Numbered from the stretch's first letter, positions 1-6,455 are shown. The stretch is DNA of 8,507 bases from Chloroflexales bacterium (GCA_013336035.1 JAAXUL010000296.1:1-8507); one strand, 5' to 3'. The notes: generated by a model from the sequence alone, not told the origin. Translations and numbers: made by a program.

Positions 1-591
1 TCATGGCGTCTTGGTCTCGATCACTATCAGGCGCTGCTCGACCGGCGCGTCTGGGGGGAGGTTCGTGATAAGGATGAGGCCGCGGCCGGCGGGCAGAGGG
101 ACGGTTAGCTCGAGGGGGGTGCTCTCGTCGGGCCTGAGCGTAGCGCTGGCCCCGCCGCCGGCGACGTAGCTGGCGCCGGTGCTGTCGCGCAGCTCGAAGG
201 CGCTGATCGGCACATCAACCTCGCCCTGGCTAATGTTGGTGACCTGGCCGACGATCTGCAGGCCGCCCTCGACGGGGCGCAGCTCGCGCACCTCGACGCG
301 CAGGCGCGGCGTCTCGACGGTGGGCTCGACGGGCTGCCCGGGGTTGCCCGCGCCGAGCGTCTTCAGCAGATCGCGGGCGGGCTGCTGGACATCGGCCGGC
401 AGGGCGCCGATGTCAAACTTGGGCAGCGAGATCTGCGGGTCGAGGCCGGCGGGCGGCGGCTGGGACGCAAAGACCTGGCTCAGGGCCTCGTTGGTCGGGC
501 TGAGGCGGCCCCATGTGCTCAGGAGGATCAGGAGGGCGGCGAAGAGCGCGCCCCAGAGCCACATCGGCACCCCTTGCGAGCGTTCCTGCAT
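1..591 (-). CDS. Membrane-anchored protein with extracytoplasmic beta-rich domain, function unknown
   Basis: The 196-residue protein is complete, because its stop codon is the first three bases of the window. It has a short N-terminus, one hydrophobic segment (about residues 10-28, WLWGALFAALLILLSTW), a low-complexity Pro-rich stretch to about residue 93, and a C-terminal domain (about 95-196). That domain has alternating hydrophobic strands, including LRVEVREL, LQIVGQVTNIS and FELRDSTGASY. The pattern resembles the Ig-like FxLYD/DUF4352 type of extracytoplasmic domain, but I cannot assign a family firmly. I chose the ATG at 589-591 because it lies about 46 bases downstream of the predicted minus-strand start site and has a weak GAGAG before it. 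The longer in-frame start at 672 lies upstream of that promoter's -10 box. An internal ATG at 562-564 is preceded by a better AAGGGG and could be the true start (187 aa). The gene is divergent from livK and shares its control region. Its role is unknown. Confidence 0.7.
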   Translation of the reverse strand: MQERSQGVPMWLWGALFAALLILLSTWGRLSPTNEALSQVFASQPPPAGLDPQISLPKFDIGALPADVQQPARDLLKTLGAGNPGQPVEPTVETPRLRVEVRELRPVEGGLQIVGQVTNISQGEVDVPISAFELRDSTGASYVAGGGASATLRPDESTPLELTVPLPAGRGLILITNLPPDAPVEQRLIVIETKTP

Positions 592-643
592 ATGTCTCTC
601 TATAATATAGTGTGTGGCCCACGGGACACCCCGAGGCGCATTC

Positions 644-672
644 ATTCTACCGCCGTGGCCGGCGCTTGACAA
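644..672 (-). promoter_or_regulatory. Predicted sigma70-type promoter for the leftward gene
   Basis: Read on the minus strand, TTGTCA (672-667) is separated by exactly 17 bases from TAGAAT (649-644). Each hexamer matches its consensus at 5 of 6 positions. Transcription would begin near 637, giving a leader of about 46 bases for the gene whose start is at 591. The -35 box lies on the opposite strand of the + promoter's -35 box. Confidence 0.55.
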
Positions 673-681
673 TCACTTGAC
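665..681 (+). repeat. CTTGAC direct repeat with 11-base period
   Basis: CTTGAC occurs at 665-670 and again at 676-681. The copies sit one helical turn apart, on the -35 box and in the early spacer of the + promoter. Such spacing would suit a regulator binding one face of the helix, but the repeat is short and could be chance. Confidence 0.3.
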
Positions 682-694
682 GATCCGGTACACT
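666..694 (+). promoter_or_regulatory. Predicted sigma70-type promoter for livK
   Basis: A perfect TTGACA (666-671) is followed after exactly 17 bases by TACACT (689-694), which keeps the key TA...T positions of the -10 box. Initiation would fall near 701, about 250 bases before the livK start codon. This is the best + strand promoter I could find in the intergenic region. Confidence 0.55.
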
Positions 695-885
695 CGCCTC
701 TCGTCACCCAGCGATTGTGTGTCTGACTCATGGTCGTGTGACGCCTCGCCGCCGCACGGTAGCTGCCACCCGCTTAGCATCTCATTGTCGATACCTACCC
801 GACGACAGGGAACGCGGCACCGAAAGGGGGTGTTTGGCGCTTGAGTATACGCTATTTTGCGCCCGGCGAGGGGCTAGCGACCCGC

Positions 886-920
886 CTGTATGGCTGGCGC
901 GCAGGGAGTTCCGGCTACAG
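886..920 (+). promoter_or_regulatory. Leader hairpin upstream of livK
   Basis: CTGTA (886-890) pairs with TACAG (916-920) and GCTGG (893-897) pairs with CCGGC (911-915, one G-U pair). This makes a ten-pair stem with a two-base bulge (891-892) and a 13-base loop. It ends 15 bases before the livK ribosome binding site. No T-run follows it, so it is not a standard terminator. It could stabilise the mRNA or influence translation. Confidence 0.4.
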
Positions 921-935
921 ATTTCCTAATTGAGT

Positions 936-941
936 GAGGAG
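936..941 (+). promoter_or_regulatory. Ribosome binding site of livK
   Basis: GAGGAG lies 9 bases before the ATG at 951. It favours that start over the in-frame ATG two codons later at 957, which would be 15 bases away. Confidence 0.65.
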
Positions 942-950
942 TGACGTGAC

Positions 951-2351
951 ATGGCGATGAAGCGATCGTTGAGTCTTCTGGCCCTCGTGGCTCTGCTGAC
1001 GGCCATGCTTGCGGCCTGTGGGGGCGCCCCAGCGGCCCAGCCCACCACCGCCCCCGCCGAGCCCGCCACATCGGCGCCGGCCCCGACCGAAGCCGCCGCT
1101 GCGACCGAGGTCCCGACCGAGGCCGCCGCTGCGACCGAGGCCGTCGTCGCGACCGAGGCCCCGACCGAGGCCGCCGCTGCGACAGATGCTCAGACAATTG
1201 AGGCCTACCTGACAGAGATGGCCGGCCAGCTCGAGGGCGTGGACCTTGGCACGATCAAGGTCGCCTCGCAGAGCCCGCTCTCGGGCCCGCAGTCTGTGCT
1301 GGGCGTCAGCATCGGCAATAGCTCGGCCCTCGCGGTGAAGCAGTACGGCGAGCTGCTCGCTGCCACTGGCGCGACGTTCGAGGCCGCGCCGTTTGACGAC
1401 CAGGCCCAGCCTGAGGTTGGCTCGGCGAACGCGAAGGCCATCGTCTCCGACCCCGACATCCTCTGCGTGGTGGGGCACCTGAACTCGGGCGTGGCCCTGG
1501 CGGCGCTGCCCGACTACCAGAACGCCAGCCTGCCGATGGTCTCGCCGGCGAACACCAGCCCGAAGATCACTGAGAGCGGCTTCCCGAACGCCTTCCGCGT
1601 CGTGGGCCGCGACGACCTGCAGGGCCCCCTGGGCGCCCGCTTCGCCGTCGAGGAGCTCGGCGCGAAGAACATCTACATCATCCACGACAAGACCGAGTAC
1701 GGCCAGGGCGTGGCTGAGTTCTTCAAGCAGGAGGCCGAGAAGCTCGGCGCGACCACTGCCTTGGAGGGCGTGGCTGACACCGAGACCCAGTTCGACTCGA
1801 TCATCACGCCGATCCTGGCCGCGAACCCCGACCTGATCTACTTCGGCGGGATCTACTCGCAGGCCGGGCTGTTCTTCCGGCAGGCCCGCGAGAAGGGCAT
1901 CGAGGCCAAGTTCCTTGGCCCCGACGGCCTGGACTCGTCGGAGCTGGCCAAGCTGGCGGGTGAGGCCCTCGAGGGCTCTTACTACACCACCGTCTCTGGC
2001 CCGGTGACGATCTTCCCCAGCGCCGCTCAGTTCGCGACTGACTACAAGGCCGAGTACGGCGAGGCCGTGCAGCCCTTCGGCGCCCAGTCCTATGACTCGG
2101 CCGGCCTGTGCTTCTCGGCCATCGTGAAGGCTGCCGTGGACGCGAAGGCCAAGCCTACCCGCGAGCAGGTGCTCGCGGCGATGCAGGACCTGCCCGCCCT
2201 GACCGGCATCACCGGCGCCTCCTACAAGTTCACCGACAAGGGTGACCCGACCGAGGCCGCGTACTACTTCCTCGTTCCGAACAGCGACCCTGCACTGTGG
2301 AACGACAACAAGCTGGCCGCGGTGATCAAGAGCGCGCCGCCGGAGAACTAG
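951..2351 (+). CDS. livK: Branched-chain amino acid ABC transporter, substrate-binding lipoprotein
   Basis: This 466-residue protein captures substrate outside the membrane for the LivHMGF permease. It begins with a lipoprotein signal (KR, a hydrophobic core, then lipobox LAAC with Cys23 as the expected lipidation site). An Ala/Pro/Thr/Glu-rich linker (about 24-80) includes three PTEAAAATE-type repeats, followed by a short helical segment (81-97). The periplasmic-binding-protein fold of the leucine-binding (Peripla_BP_6) type runs from about 100 to 460. Family marks seen are TIKVASQSPLSGPQ (101-114), GHLNSGVA (175-182), MVSPANTSP (196-204) and HDKTEYGQG (245-253). It is longer than typical LivK/LivJ (about 370 aa), mainly because of the linker. 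It heads the transporter operon. Substrate is most likely Leu/Ile/Val, but relatives also bind amides, urea or other amino acids, so the exact ligand is unsettled. Confidence 0.93.
   Translation: MAMKRSLSLLALVALLTAMLAACGGAPAAQPTTAPAEPATSAPAPTEAAAATEVPTEAAAATEAVVATEAPTEAAAATDAQTIEAYLTEMAGQLEGVDLGTIKVASQSPLSGPQSVLGVSIGNSSALAVKQYGELLAATGATFEAAPFDDQAQPEVGSANAKAIVSDPDILCVVGHLNSGVALAALPDYQNASLPMVSPANTSPKITESGFPNAFRVVGRDDLQGPLGARFAVEELGAKNIYIIHDKTEYGQGVAEFFKQEAEKLGATTALEGVADTETQFDSIITPILAANPDLIYFGGIYSQAGLFFRQAREKGIEAKFLGPDGLDSSELAKLAGEALEGSYYTTVSGPVTIFPSAAQFATDYKAEYGEAVQPFGAQSYDSAGLCFSAIVKAAVDAKAKPTREQVLAAMQDLPALTGITGASYKFTDKGDPTEAAYYFLVPNSDPALWNDNKLAAVIKSAPPEN
1083..1190 (+). repeat. PTEAAAATE tandem repeats in the LivK linker
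   Basis: Three near-identical nonapeptide units start at LivK residues 45, 55 and 71 (the third ends in TD). The second is extended by an inserted AVVATEA. The DNA is also repetitive, with recurring ccgaccgaggccgccgctgc. The segment probably forms a flexible, acidic tether between lipid anchor and binding domain. It is a likely site of length variation by slippage. Confidence 0.75.
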
Positions 2352-2388
2352 GCCGCGCTGTCTCGTCAGCGTAGCAAGCCACAAAGAT

Positions 2389-2420
2389 GGTGGGCGGGGC
2401 CTGTTACCGCCCCGCCCACC
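2389..2420 (+). terminator. Strong GC hairpin between livK and livH
   Basis: GGTGGGCGGGGC (2389-2400) and GCCCCGCCCACC (2409-2420) form a perfect 12-pair stem with an 8-base loop, 37 bases after the livK stop. The bases after it (CTCATAATGATC) lack a T-run, so a standard intrinsic terminator is doubtful. Partial termination or protection of the livK mRNA 3' end are the likely roles, both giving more binding protein than permease. Confidence 0.6.
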
Positions 2421-2425
2421 CTCAT

Positions 2426-2435
2426 AATGATCATT
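2426..2435. repeat. Perfect 10-base palindrome AATGATCATT
   Basis: AATGATCATT is its own reverse complement and lies just after the GC hairpin, in a short AT-rich patch within GC-rich DNA. It could be a protein binding site or chance. Confidence 0.25.
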
Positions 2436-2440
2436 CAGAC

Positions 2441-2478
2441 AAGGGGAGTAGGCGGGGCGTCAGCTCTCCACTCCCCTT
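2441..2478 (+). repeat. Inverted repeat upstream of livH
   Basis: AAGGGGAGT (2441-2449) and ACTCCCCTT (2470-2478) are perfect 9-base complements around a 20-base loop. The stem ends 13 bases before the GAGGTG (2492-2497) that probably serves as the livH ribosome binding site, so that site remains outside the stem. Confidence 0.4.
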
Positions 2479-2499
2479 CTTGACAAGGCGCGAGGTGCC

Positions 2500-3669
2500 A
2501 TGGCCGCCGAGGTGAAATCCAGCCCACAGACCGTTGTCCAGAAAGACCTCGCCACGATCTTGCGCCAGGTCTTTGGCCCGCTCGGACAGGTGCTGCTCTT
2601 TCTCGTAGGGAGCGCCGCCGTCCTGGGCCTGACTGTTGTGCTACTGGCCTTCCTGGGCGAGCGCTCGCAGCCTGGTCTGACCCAGCGAGTGATCACCCTC
2701 CTGCCGCTGGTGATTATCGACGGGACGATCCGTGGCTTCCTCTACGCGACGATCGCGCTCGGCTACACCATGGTCTATGGTGTGCTTGAGTTTATCAACT
2801 TCGCCCACGGCGAGATTTTTATGGTCGGCGCCTTTGTCGGCGCCGGGTTCAGCGCGGTGCTGGCGAGCATGGGCCTCCTAGAGGGCTTCCCCGGCCTGCT
2901 CTTCGTGGTGCTGGCGGTGATCCTGGGCGGCGCGGTGAGCGGGCTGCTGGCGGTCAGCATCGAGCGGGTGGCCTACCGGCCGCTGCGCGGCGCGCCGCGC
3001 CTGGTGCCGCTGATCTCGGCGATCGGCGTGTCGCTGCTGCTGCAAGACCTGGTGCGCCTGATCGCCACCAATACGCCCCTGGGCTTCAACGCCCGCTTCG
3101 AGAGCCCCGATCTCGGCGCGCAGATCCACCTGTTCGATATGCCGATCGGCGATCGGCTCCTCCCGGTCTCGATCAACCCCAAGGCGCTGATCTTTATCAT
3201 CGCGGCGCTGCTGATGCTGCTCGCGCTGAACTATCTGGTCAACGTCACCCGGCTGGGCAAGGCCATCCGCGCAGTGGCGCAGGACCCGGCGACGGCCAGC
3301 CTGATGGGCGTGAACGTCAACCAGATCATCGCCCTGACCTTCCTGATCGGCGGCAGCCTTGGCGGCGCGGCCGGCGTGCTGTTCGGCCTGAACATCGGCA
3401 CGGTGAACCCCTATCTGGGCTTCATCCCGGGCATCAAGGCCTTCACCGCGGCGGTGCTCGGCGGGATCGGCAATATCACCGGGGCGATGGTCGGCGGGAT
3501 CGTGCTTGGCTTCCTCGAGGCGTTTATCTCCTCGTATATGTCGCTGTTCACTGGCGGCGCCTTCTCTGGGGCGAGCTACGCCGATATTGCCGCGTTCAGC
3601 ATCCTGATCATGATCCTGATCTTTCGCCCCTCGGGCCTGCTGGGCGAAGCCACTACGCAGAAGGTGTAA
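2500..3669 (+). CDS. livH: Branched-chain amino acid ABC transporter, permease LivH
   Basis: This 389-residue integral membrane protein forms the translocation channel with LivM. The family core starts near residue 75 and carries LGYTMVYGVLEFINFAHGE (87-105), the cytoplasmic loop GKAIRAVAQDPATASLMGVN (253-272) that contacts the ATPases, GIKAFTAAVLGGIGN (311-325) and the C-terminal FRPSGLLG (375-382). Many hydrophobic segments are visible. It is about 80 residues longer than E. coli LivH (about 308), because of an N-terminal extension with an extra hydrophobic helix (about 31-53). The ATG at 2500 has GAGGTG close upstream; internal Met residues before the core are absent, which supports this start. 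It follows livK after a 148-base gap and is 4 bases from livM. Confidence 0.93.
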   Translation: MAAEVKSSPQTVVQKDLATILRQVFGPLGQVLLFLVGSAAVLGLTVVLLAFLGERSQPGLTQRVITLLPLVIIDGTIRGFLYATIALGYTMVYGVLEFINFAHGEIFMVGAFVGAGFSAVLASMGLLEGFPGLLFVVLAVILGGAVSGLLAVSIERVAYRPLRGAPRLVPLISAIGVSLLLQDLVRLIATNTPLGFNARFESPDLGAQIHLFDMPIGDRLLPVSINPKALIFIIAALLMLLALNYLVNVTRLGKAIRAVAQDPATASLMGVNVNQIIALTFLIGGSLGGAAGVLFGLNIGTVNPYLGFIPGIKAFTAAVLGGIGNITGAMVGGIVLGFLEAFISSYMSLFTGGAFSGASYADIAAFSILIMILIFRPSGLLGEATTQKV

Positions 3670-3673
3670 GCCA

Positions 3674-5035
3674 ATGGCGACCAGTACCCCAACAGCGACG
3701 CCATGGTGGGAGCGGATCACGCGGGCCCTGAGACACGGCCCGGCGGCTTATGCCTTCCTCTCGATCTACACGGTCACGGCGACATTCCTGCTCCTGACGA
3801 ACCCGCGCACGAGCCTGAGCACCGACATTGTCTTCATCCTCTTCCTGCTGCTGATCCTTGTGGTCTACCGCTCGGCGGTGTCCATAGTCTTCAAGCTTGC
3901 CGTGGCGGCGCTTGCGCTGGGCCTGATCCTGCCCTACTTCGGCACGCTCAACCCCTTCTACATCGACGTGGCCACCCAGGCCGGCATCTTCGCGGTGCTG
4001 GCCCTCGGCCTGAATATCGTGGTAGGCTTCGCCGGCCTGCTCGACCTGGGCTTTGTGGCCTTCTTCGCCGTGGGCGCCTATCTCTGGGGTATCTTCAGCA
4101 CGCCGCAGATCGGCGAGATCTTCAGCGGGGCCACGCCGGTGCCGCCCGAGTGGTTCTTCGGCTTTCTGATCCTCGGCCTGCTGGTCGGCGGCCTCACCGG
4201 CGTGCTCCTCGGCCTGCCTGTGCTGCGCCTGCGCGGCGACTATCTGGCCATCGTGACTCTGGGCTTCGGCGAGGTGATCCGTGTGCTGGCCCTCAACCTT
4301 GATAAGCCGCTCAATATCACCAACGGCTCCCAGGGCCTCCAGAACATCACGCGGCCCTCGCTCTTCTTCGCGCCCTTGCTGCACAGCCTTGGCGTCACCC
4401 TGGATGATAACCAGCTCTACCAGCAGTACTTCTACTTCCTGGTGCTGGGCGTGCTGTTGCTGGCGGTGCTGGTGATTAGCCGCCTCAAGGACTCGCGCAT
4501 CGGGCGGGCCTGGGAGGCGATCCGCGAGGACGAGACGGCCGCGATCGCGATGGGCATCCCCCTGGTGCGCATGAAGCTGCTCGCCTTCGCCAGCGGCGCA
4601 TCCTTCGCCGGGCTGATGGGCGTCATCTTCGCCTCGAAGCAGCTCTTTATCAACCCGCCGACCTTCGACCTCATCCGCTCGATCAGCATCCTGTCGATGG
4701 TCATCCTCGGCGGCATGGGCAACATCCCCGGCGTGATCCTCGGCGCGGTCCTGGTGACGCTGCTCAACCTGCAGATCCTGCCGCGCGTGGCCACGGTGCT
4801 GCGCGGCCTCCAGCAGGCCGGGGTCCCCATCCCCAAGCAGTTCGACCCGACCCAGTACCAGCGCTTGCTCTTCGGGCTGCTGCTGATCCTGATGATGATC
4901 TTCCGCCCCGAGGGCATCCTCCCCTCCGAGCGCCGGCGCGAGGAGCTGCGCACGAGCAATGACCCGAGCGTCCCCGATGATATCGAGCGGCCGAAGCCTC
5001 AGCTGGACGAGCCAGAGGTAGATATTCAGCCCTGA
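3674..5035 (+). CDS. livM: Branched-chain amino acid ABC transporter, permease LivM
   Basis: This 453-residue permease is the partner of LivH in the transmembrane channel. Family marks are IFAVLALGLNIVVGFAGLLD (105-124), continuing into LGFVAFFAVGAY (125-136); LRLRGDYLAIVTLGFGEVIR (184-203); the ATPase-contact loop GRAWEAIREDETAAIAMGI (277-295); SMVILGGMGNIPG (341-353); and IFRPEGILP (409-417). Three hydrophobic segments precede the core (about 25-41, 51-67 and 72-88). The protein ends in a charged, Pro/Glu-rich cytoplasmic tail (418-453), which is typical of the family in kind. GAAGGTG at 3660-3666, within the end of livH, is the likely ribosome binding site, 7 bases before the ATG. Four bases separate it from livH and ten from livG, so translation is probably coupled. 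Confidence 0.93.
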   Translation: MATSTPTATPWWERITRALRHGPAAYAFLSIYTVTATFLLLTNPRTSLSTDIVFILFLLLILVVYRSAVSIVFKLAVAALALGLILPYFGTLNPFYIDVATQAGIFAVLALGLNIVVGFAGLLDLGFVAFFAVGAYLWGIFSTPQIGEIFSGATPVPPEWFFGFLILGLLVGGLTGVLLGLPVLRLRGDYLAIVTLGFGEVIRVLALNLDKPLNITNGSQGLQNITRPSLFFAPLLHSLGVTLDDNQLYQQYFYFLVLGVLLLAVLVISRLKDSRIGRAWEAIREDETAAIAMGIPLVRMKLLAFASGASFAGLMGVIFASKQLFINPPTFDLIRSISILSMVILGGMGNIPGVILGAVLVTLLNLQILPRVATVLRGLQQAGVPIPKQFDPTQYQRLLFGLLLILMMIFRPEGILPSERRREELRTSNDPSVPDDIERPKPQLDEPEVDIQP

Positions 5036-5045
5036 GAGGTGCGCT

Positions 5046-5825
5046 GTGGCTCTGCTGGAAGCAAAAGGTATCACCAAGATTTTTGGCGGCCTCACCGCGG
5101 TGAACGACGTCACCCTCTCGGTCGAGGAGGGCAGCATCGTCAGCGTGATCGGGCCTAACGGCGCGGGCAAGACCACATTCTTCAACGTGCTCACCGGGAT
5201 CTACAAGCCCGAGAGGGGCTCGATCTCATTCGATGGCCAGGAGCTCATCGGCAGGCGCCCAGACCAGATCGCCGCCACGGGGATCATGCGCACCTTCCAG
5301 AACATCCGCCTCTTCGGCAACATGACGGTGCTTGAGAATGTGCTCATCGGCATGCACGCCCGGCTCAACGCGCGGCTGCTGCCGATCCTGGCCTCTACGG
5401 GCGGGGTGAAGCGCGAAGAGGCGCAGGCCCGCGAGCGCGCACGCGAGCTGCTGGCCTATGTGGGCCTGCACGGCAAGCGCGACGAGCTGGCCAAGAACCT
5501 GCCCTACGGCGACCAGCGCCGTCTGGAGATCGCCCGCGCCCTGGCGGGCAGCCCCAAGCTCATCCTGCTCGATGAGCCGACGGCGGGCATGAACCCGAAT
5601 GAGACCGCCGAGGCCACGAACCTGATCCGCCGCCTGCGCGACGAGCGCCACGTGACCGTGGTGCTGATCGAGCACGATATGCGCCTGGTGATGTCGCTCT
5701 CCGAGCACATCACGGTGCTCGACTACGGCACGAAAATTGCTGAGGGTGACGCTAATGTCATCCGCAGCAACCCACGTGTGATCGAGGCCTACCTGGGCAA
5801 GGGGGCCGCCGGTCACGCGGCGTAG
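5046..5825 (+). CDS. livG: Branched-chain amino acid ABC transporter, ATP-binding protein LivG
   Basis: This 259-residue ATPase is one of two that drive the LivHM channel from the cytoplasmic side. In order it shows Walker A GPNGAGKTT (36-44), Q-loop Gln85 in MRTFQN, signature LPYGDQ (152-157), Walker B LILLDEP (172-178) with catalytic Glu177, and switch His210 in LIEHD. The C-terminal VIEAYLG is the usual LivG ending. The signature departs from LSGGQ, but a YG form is common in LivG. The start codon is GTG, not ATG. AGAGGTG (5035-5041) lies 4 bases before it and overlaps the livM stop TGA (5033-5035), which points to translational coupling. Length is normal for the family (about 255). Confidence 0.94.
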   Translation: MALLEAKGITKIFGGLTAVNDVTLSVEEGSIVSVIGPNGAGKTTFFNVLTGIYKPERGSISFDGQELIGRRPDQIAATGIMRTFQNIRLFGNMTVLENVLIGMHARLNARLLPILASTGGVKREEAQARERARELLAYVGLHGKRDELAKNLPYGDQRRLEIARALAGSPKLILLDEPTAGMNPNETAEATNLIRRLRDERHVTVVLIEHDMRLVMSLSEHITVLDYGTKIAEGDANVIRSNPRVIEAYLGKGAAGHAA

Positions 5826-5854
5826 GTGGTTGGAGGCCGCAAAGGCGTGATGCT

Positions 5855-6439
5855 ATGGCCAGGCTAAGACGCGGCAGATGGCGCTGGGCGGCGGGCGTAG
5901 GGGCCCTGGCCCTCCTGCTGAGCCTTGCGGCGCTGCCGGCTCTGCGTGAGCCCGCCGCGGCCCAGACCAGCCTCGCTGAGGCGCGTGGGCGCTGGGCGAG
6001 CCAGCCCGCTGCGGGGTATCGCCTGAAGCTGACGCGCACGACAGCATCTAAGGGCGACAGCCAGATCTGCCAGCAGGAGATCGAGGTGCTTGACGAGCAG
6101 GTGGCCCGCGAGGTGAGCAATGGCTGCGGCCAGCCCGCCACATGGACGGTGACGCGCCTGTTTAACTGGGTCGCTGAGCTAGAGCGCGAGCCCTCGCGCT
6201 GTTACCCCAGCGCATCAACATGCGCATGCCAGGCGACGACGACAACGAGGGTTGTCTACGATACTGTTCTGGGTTTTCCCAGCGAGGTCATCTATGAGTG
6301 GCGCAGCCGGCCGAATTTGATGAACCCGGCCTACTGGCGGATACTGCTCGATAAGACCTTCCCTGGCTGCTCTAATATCCAGGGCAGCGGCAGCGGGGGA
6401 GTGCTGGCAATCAAGGTGAGCCTGGCGCCTGAGCCGTAA
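5855..6439 (+). CDS. Secreted cysteine-rich protein of unknown function, inside the liv operon
   Basis: I do not recognise this 194-residue protein securely. It starts with a Sec-type signal: a basic N-terminus (RLRRGRWR), hydrophobic residues 12-30, and a likely cleavage near AAA-Q (residue 36/37). The mature part has six cysteines (72, 91, 116, 123, 125, 172), including a CAC pair, so disulfides are plausible. The WAS..AAGYRLKLTRT opening loosely recalls DUF6174-type secreted proteins (W then Y then a Cys-containing strand), but this is a weak resemblance. The ATG at 5855 has AAAGG 9 bases upstream. It lies 29 bases after livG and 16 before livF on the same strand, so it is almost certainly co-transcribed with the transporter. 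Coding is supported by the signal peptide and the tight fit between neighbours. It could be an accessory exported factor or an unrelated insertion. Confidence 0.72.
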   Translation: MARLRRGRWRWAAGVGALALLLSLAALPALREPAAAQTSLAEARGRWASQPAAGYRLKLTRTTASKGDSQICQQEIEVLDEQVAREVSNGCGQPATWTVTRLFNWVAELEREPSRCYPSASTCACQATTTTRVVYDTVLGFPSEVIYEWRSRPNLMNPAYWRILLDKTFPGCSNIQGSGSGGVLAIKVSLAPEP

Positions 6440-6445
6440 CAATAT

Positions 6446-6451
6446 GAGGAG
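6446..6451 (+). promoter_or_regulatory. Ribosome binding site that decides the livF start
   Basis: GAGGAG lies 4 bases before the ATG at 6456. It falls inside the alternative in-frame start at 6444, which has no ribosome binding site of its own, so 6456 is preferred. Confidence 0.55.
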
Positions 6452-6455
6452 CCCT

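Larger units (their letters stand above)
592..950. other. Divergent intergenic control region and livK leader
   Basis: This is 359 bases without a convincing gene. It holds two back-to-back promoters around 644-694, an 11-base-period direct repeat of CTTGAC, a weak inverted repeat (GGCGC 836-840, GCGCC 859-863), a leader hairpin at 886-920 and the livK ribosome binding site at 936-941. Between about 700 and 835 I see no stable structure and no match to a riboswitch or T-box consensus that I can recall. Short open frames here have no ribosome binding site and no protein-like composition. Confidence 0.6.

Noticed and set aside
574..606. TATAAT on the + strand at 601-606 as a livK promoter
   Set aside because: The best upstream partner is TTGCGA with a 21-base spacer, outside the usual 16-18, and it lies partly inside the leftward gene.
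592..672. Longer start for the leftward gene at 672
   Set aside because: The added 27 residues would begin upstream of the predicted -10 box, have no hydrophobic or domain character, and precede a better-placed start at 591.
803..840. Possible T-box or B12-type element around CAGGGAACGCGGCACCG
   Set aside because: It does not match the T-box AGGGTGG.ACCGCG or the B12 box beyond a few bases, and no supporting specifier or stem set is visible.
614..929. Two small + strand open frames in the livK upstream region
   Set aside because: Neither has a ribosome binding site or protein-like composition, and 614-844 begins upstream of the predicted promoter. I treat the region as leader.
1083..1190. 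CRISPR-like or mobile repeat
   Set aside because: The repeats are in-frame coding units of a protein linker, with no spacers of constant length.
915..2384. Long minus-strand open frame (489 codons) opposite livK
   Set aside because: It is the mirror of a GC-rich gene with strong third-position bias. Its translation is rich in Arg, Gly, His and Gln without any family motif, while the + strand encodes a clear lipoprotein.
2480..2508. TTGACA at 2480-2485 as a livH promoter
   Set aside because: No -10-like hexamer occurs 16-18 bases downstream; the corresponding bases are GC-rich livH coding sequence.
2878..3720. Minus-strand open frame (280 codons) opposite livH
   Set aside because: It has the same mirror-frame composition and no motif, and it overlaps a certain permease gene.
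3653..5194. Minus-strand open frame (513 codons) opposite livM and livG
   Set aside because: It spans two certain genes and encodes an Asp/His/Gln/Arg-rich sequence with no recognisable domain. This is typical antisense shadow in high-GC DNA.
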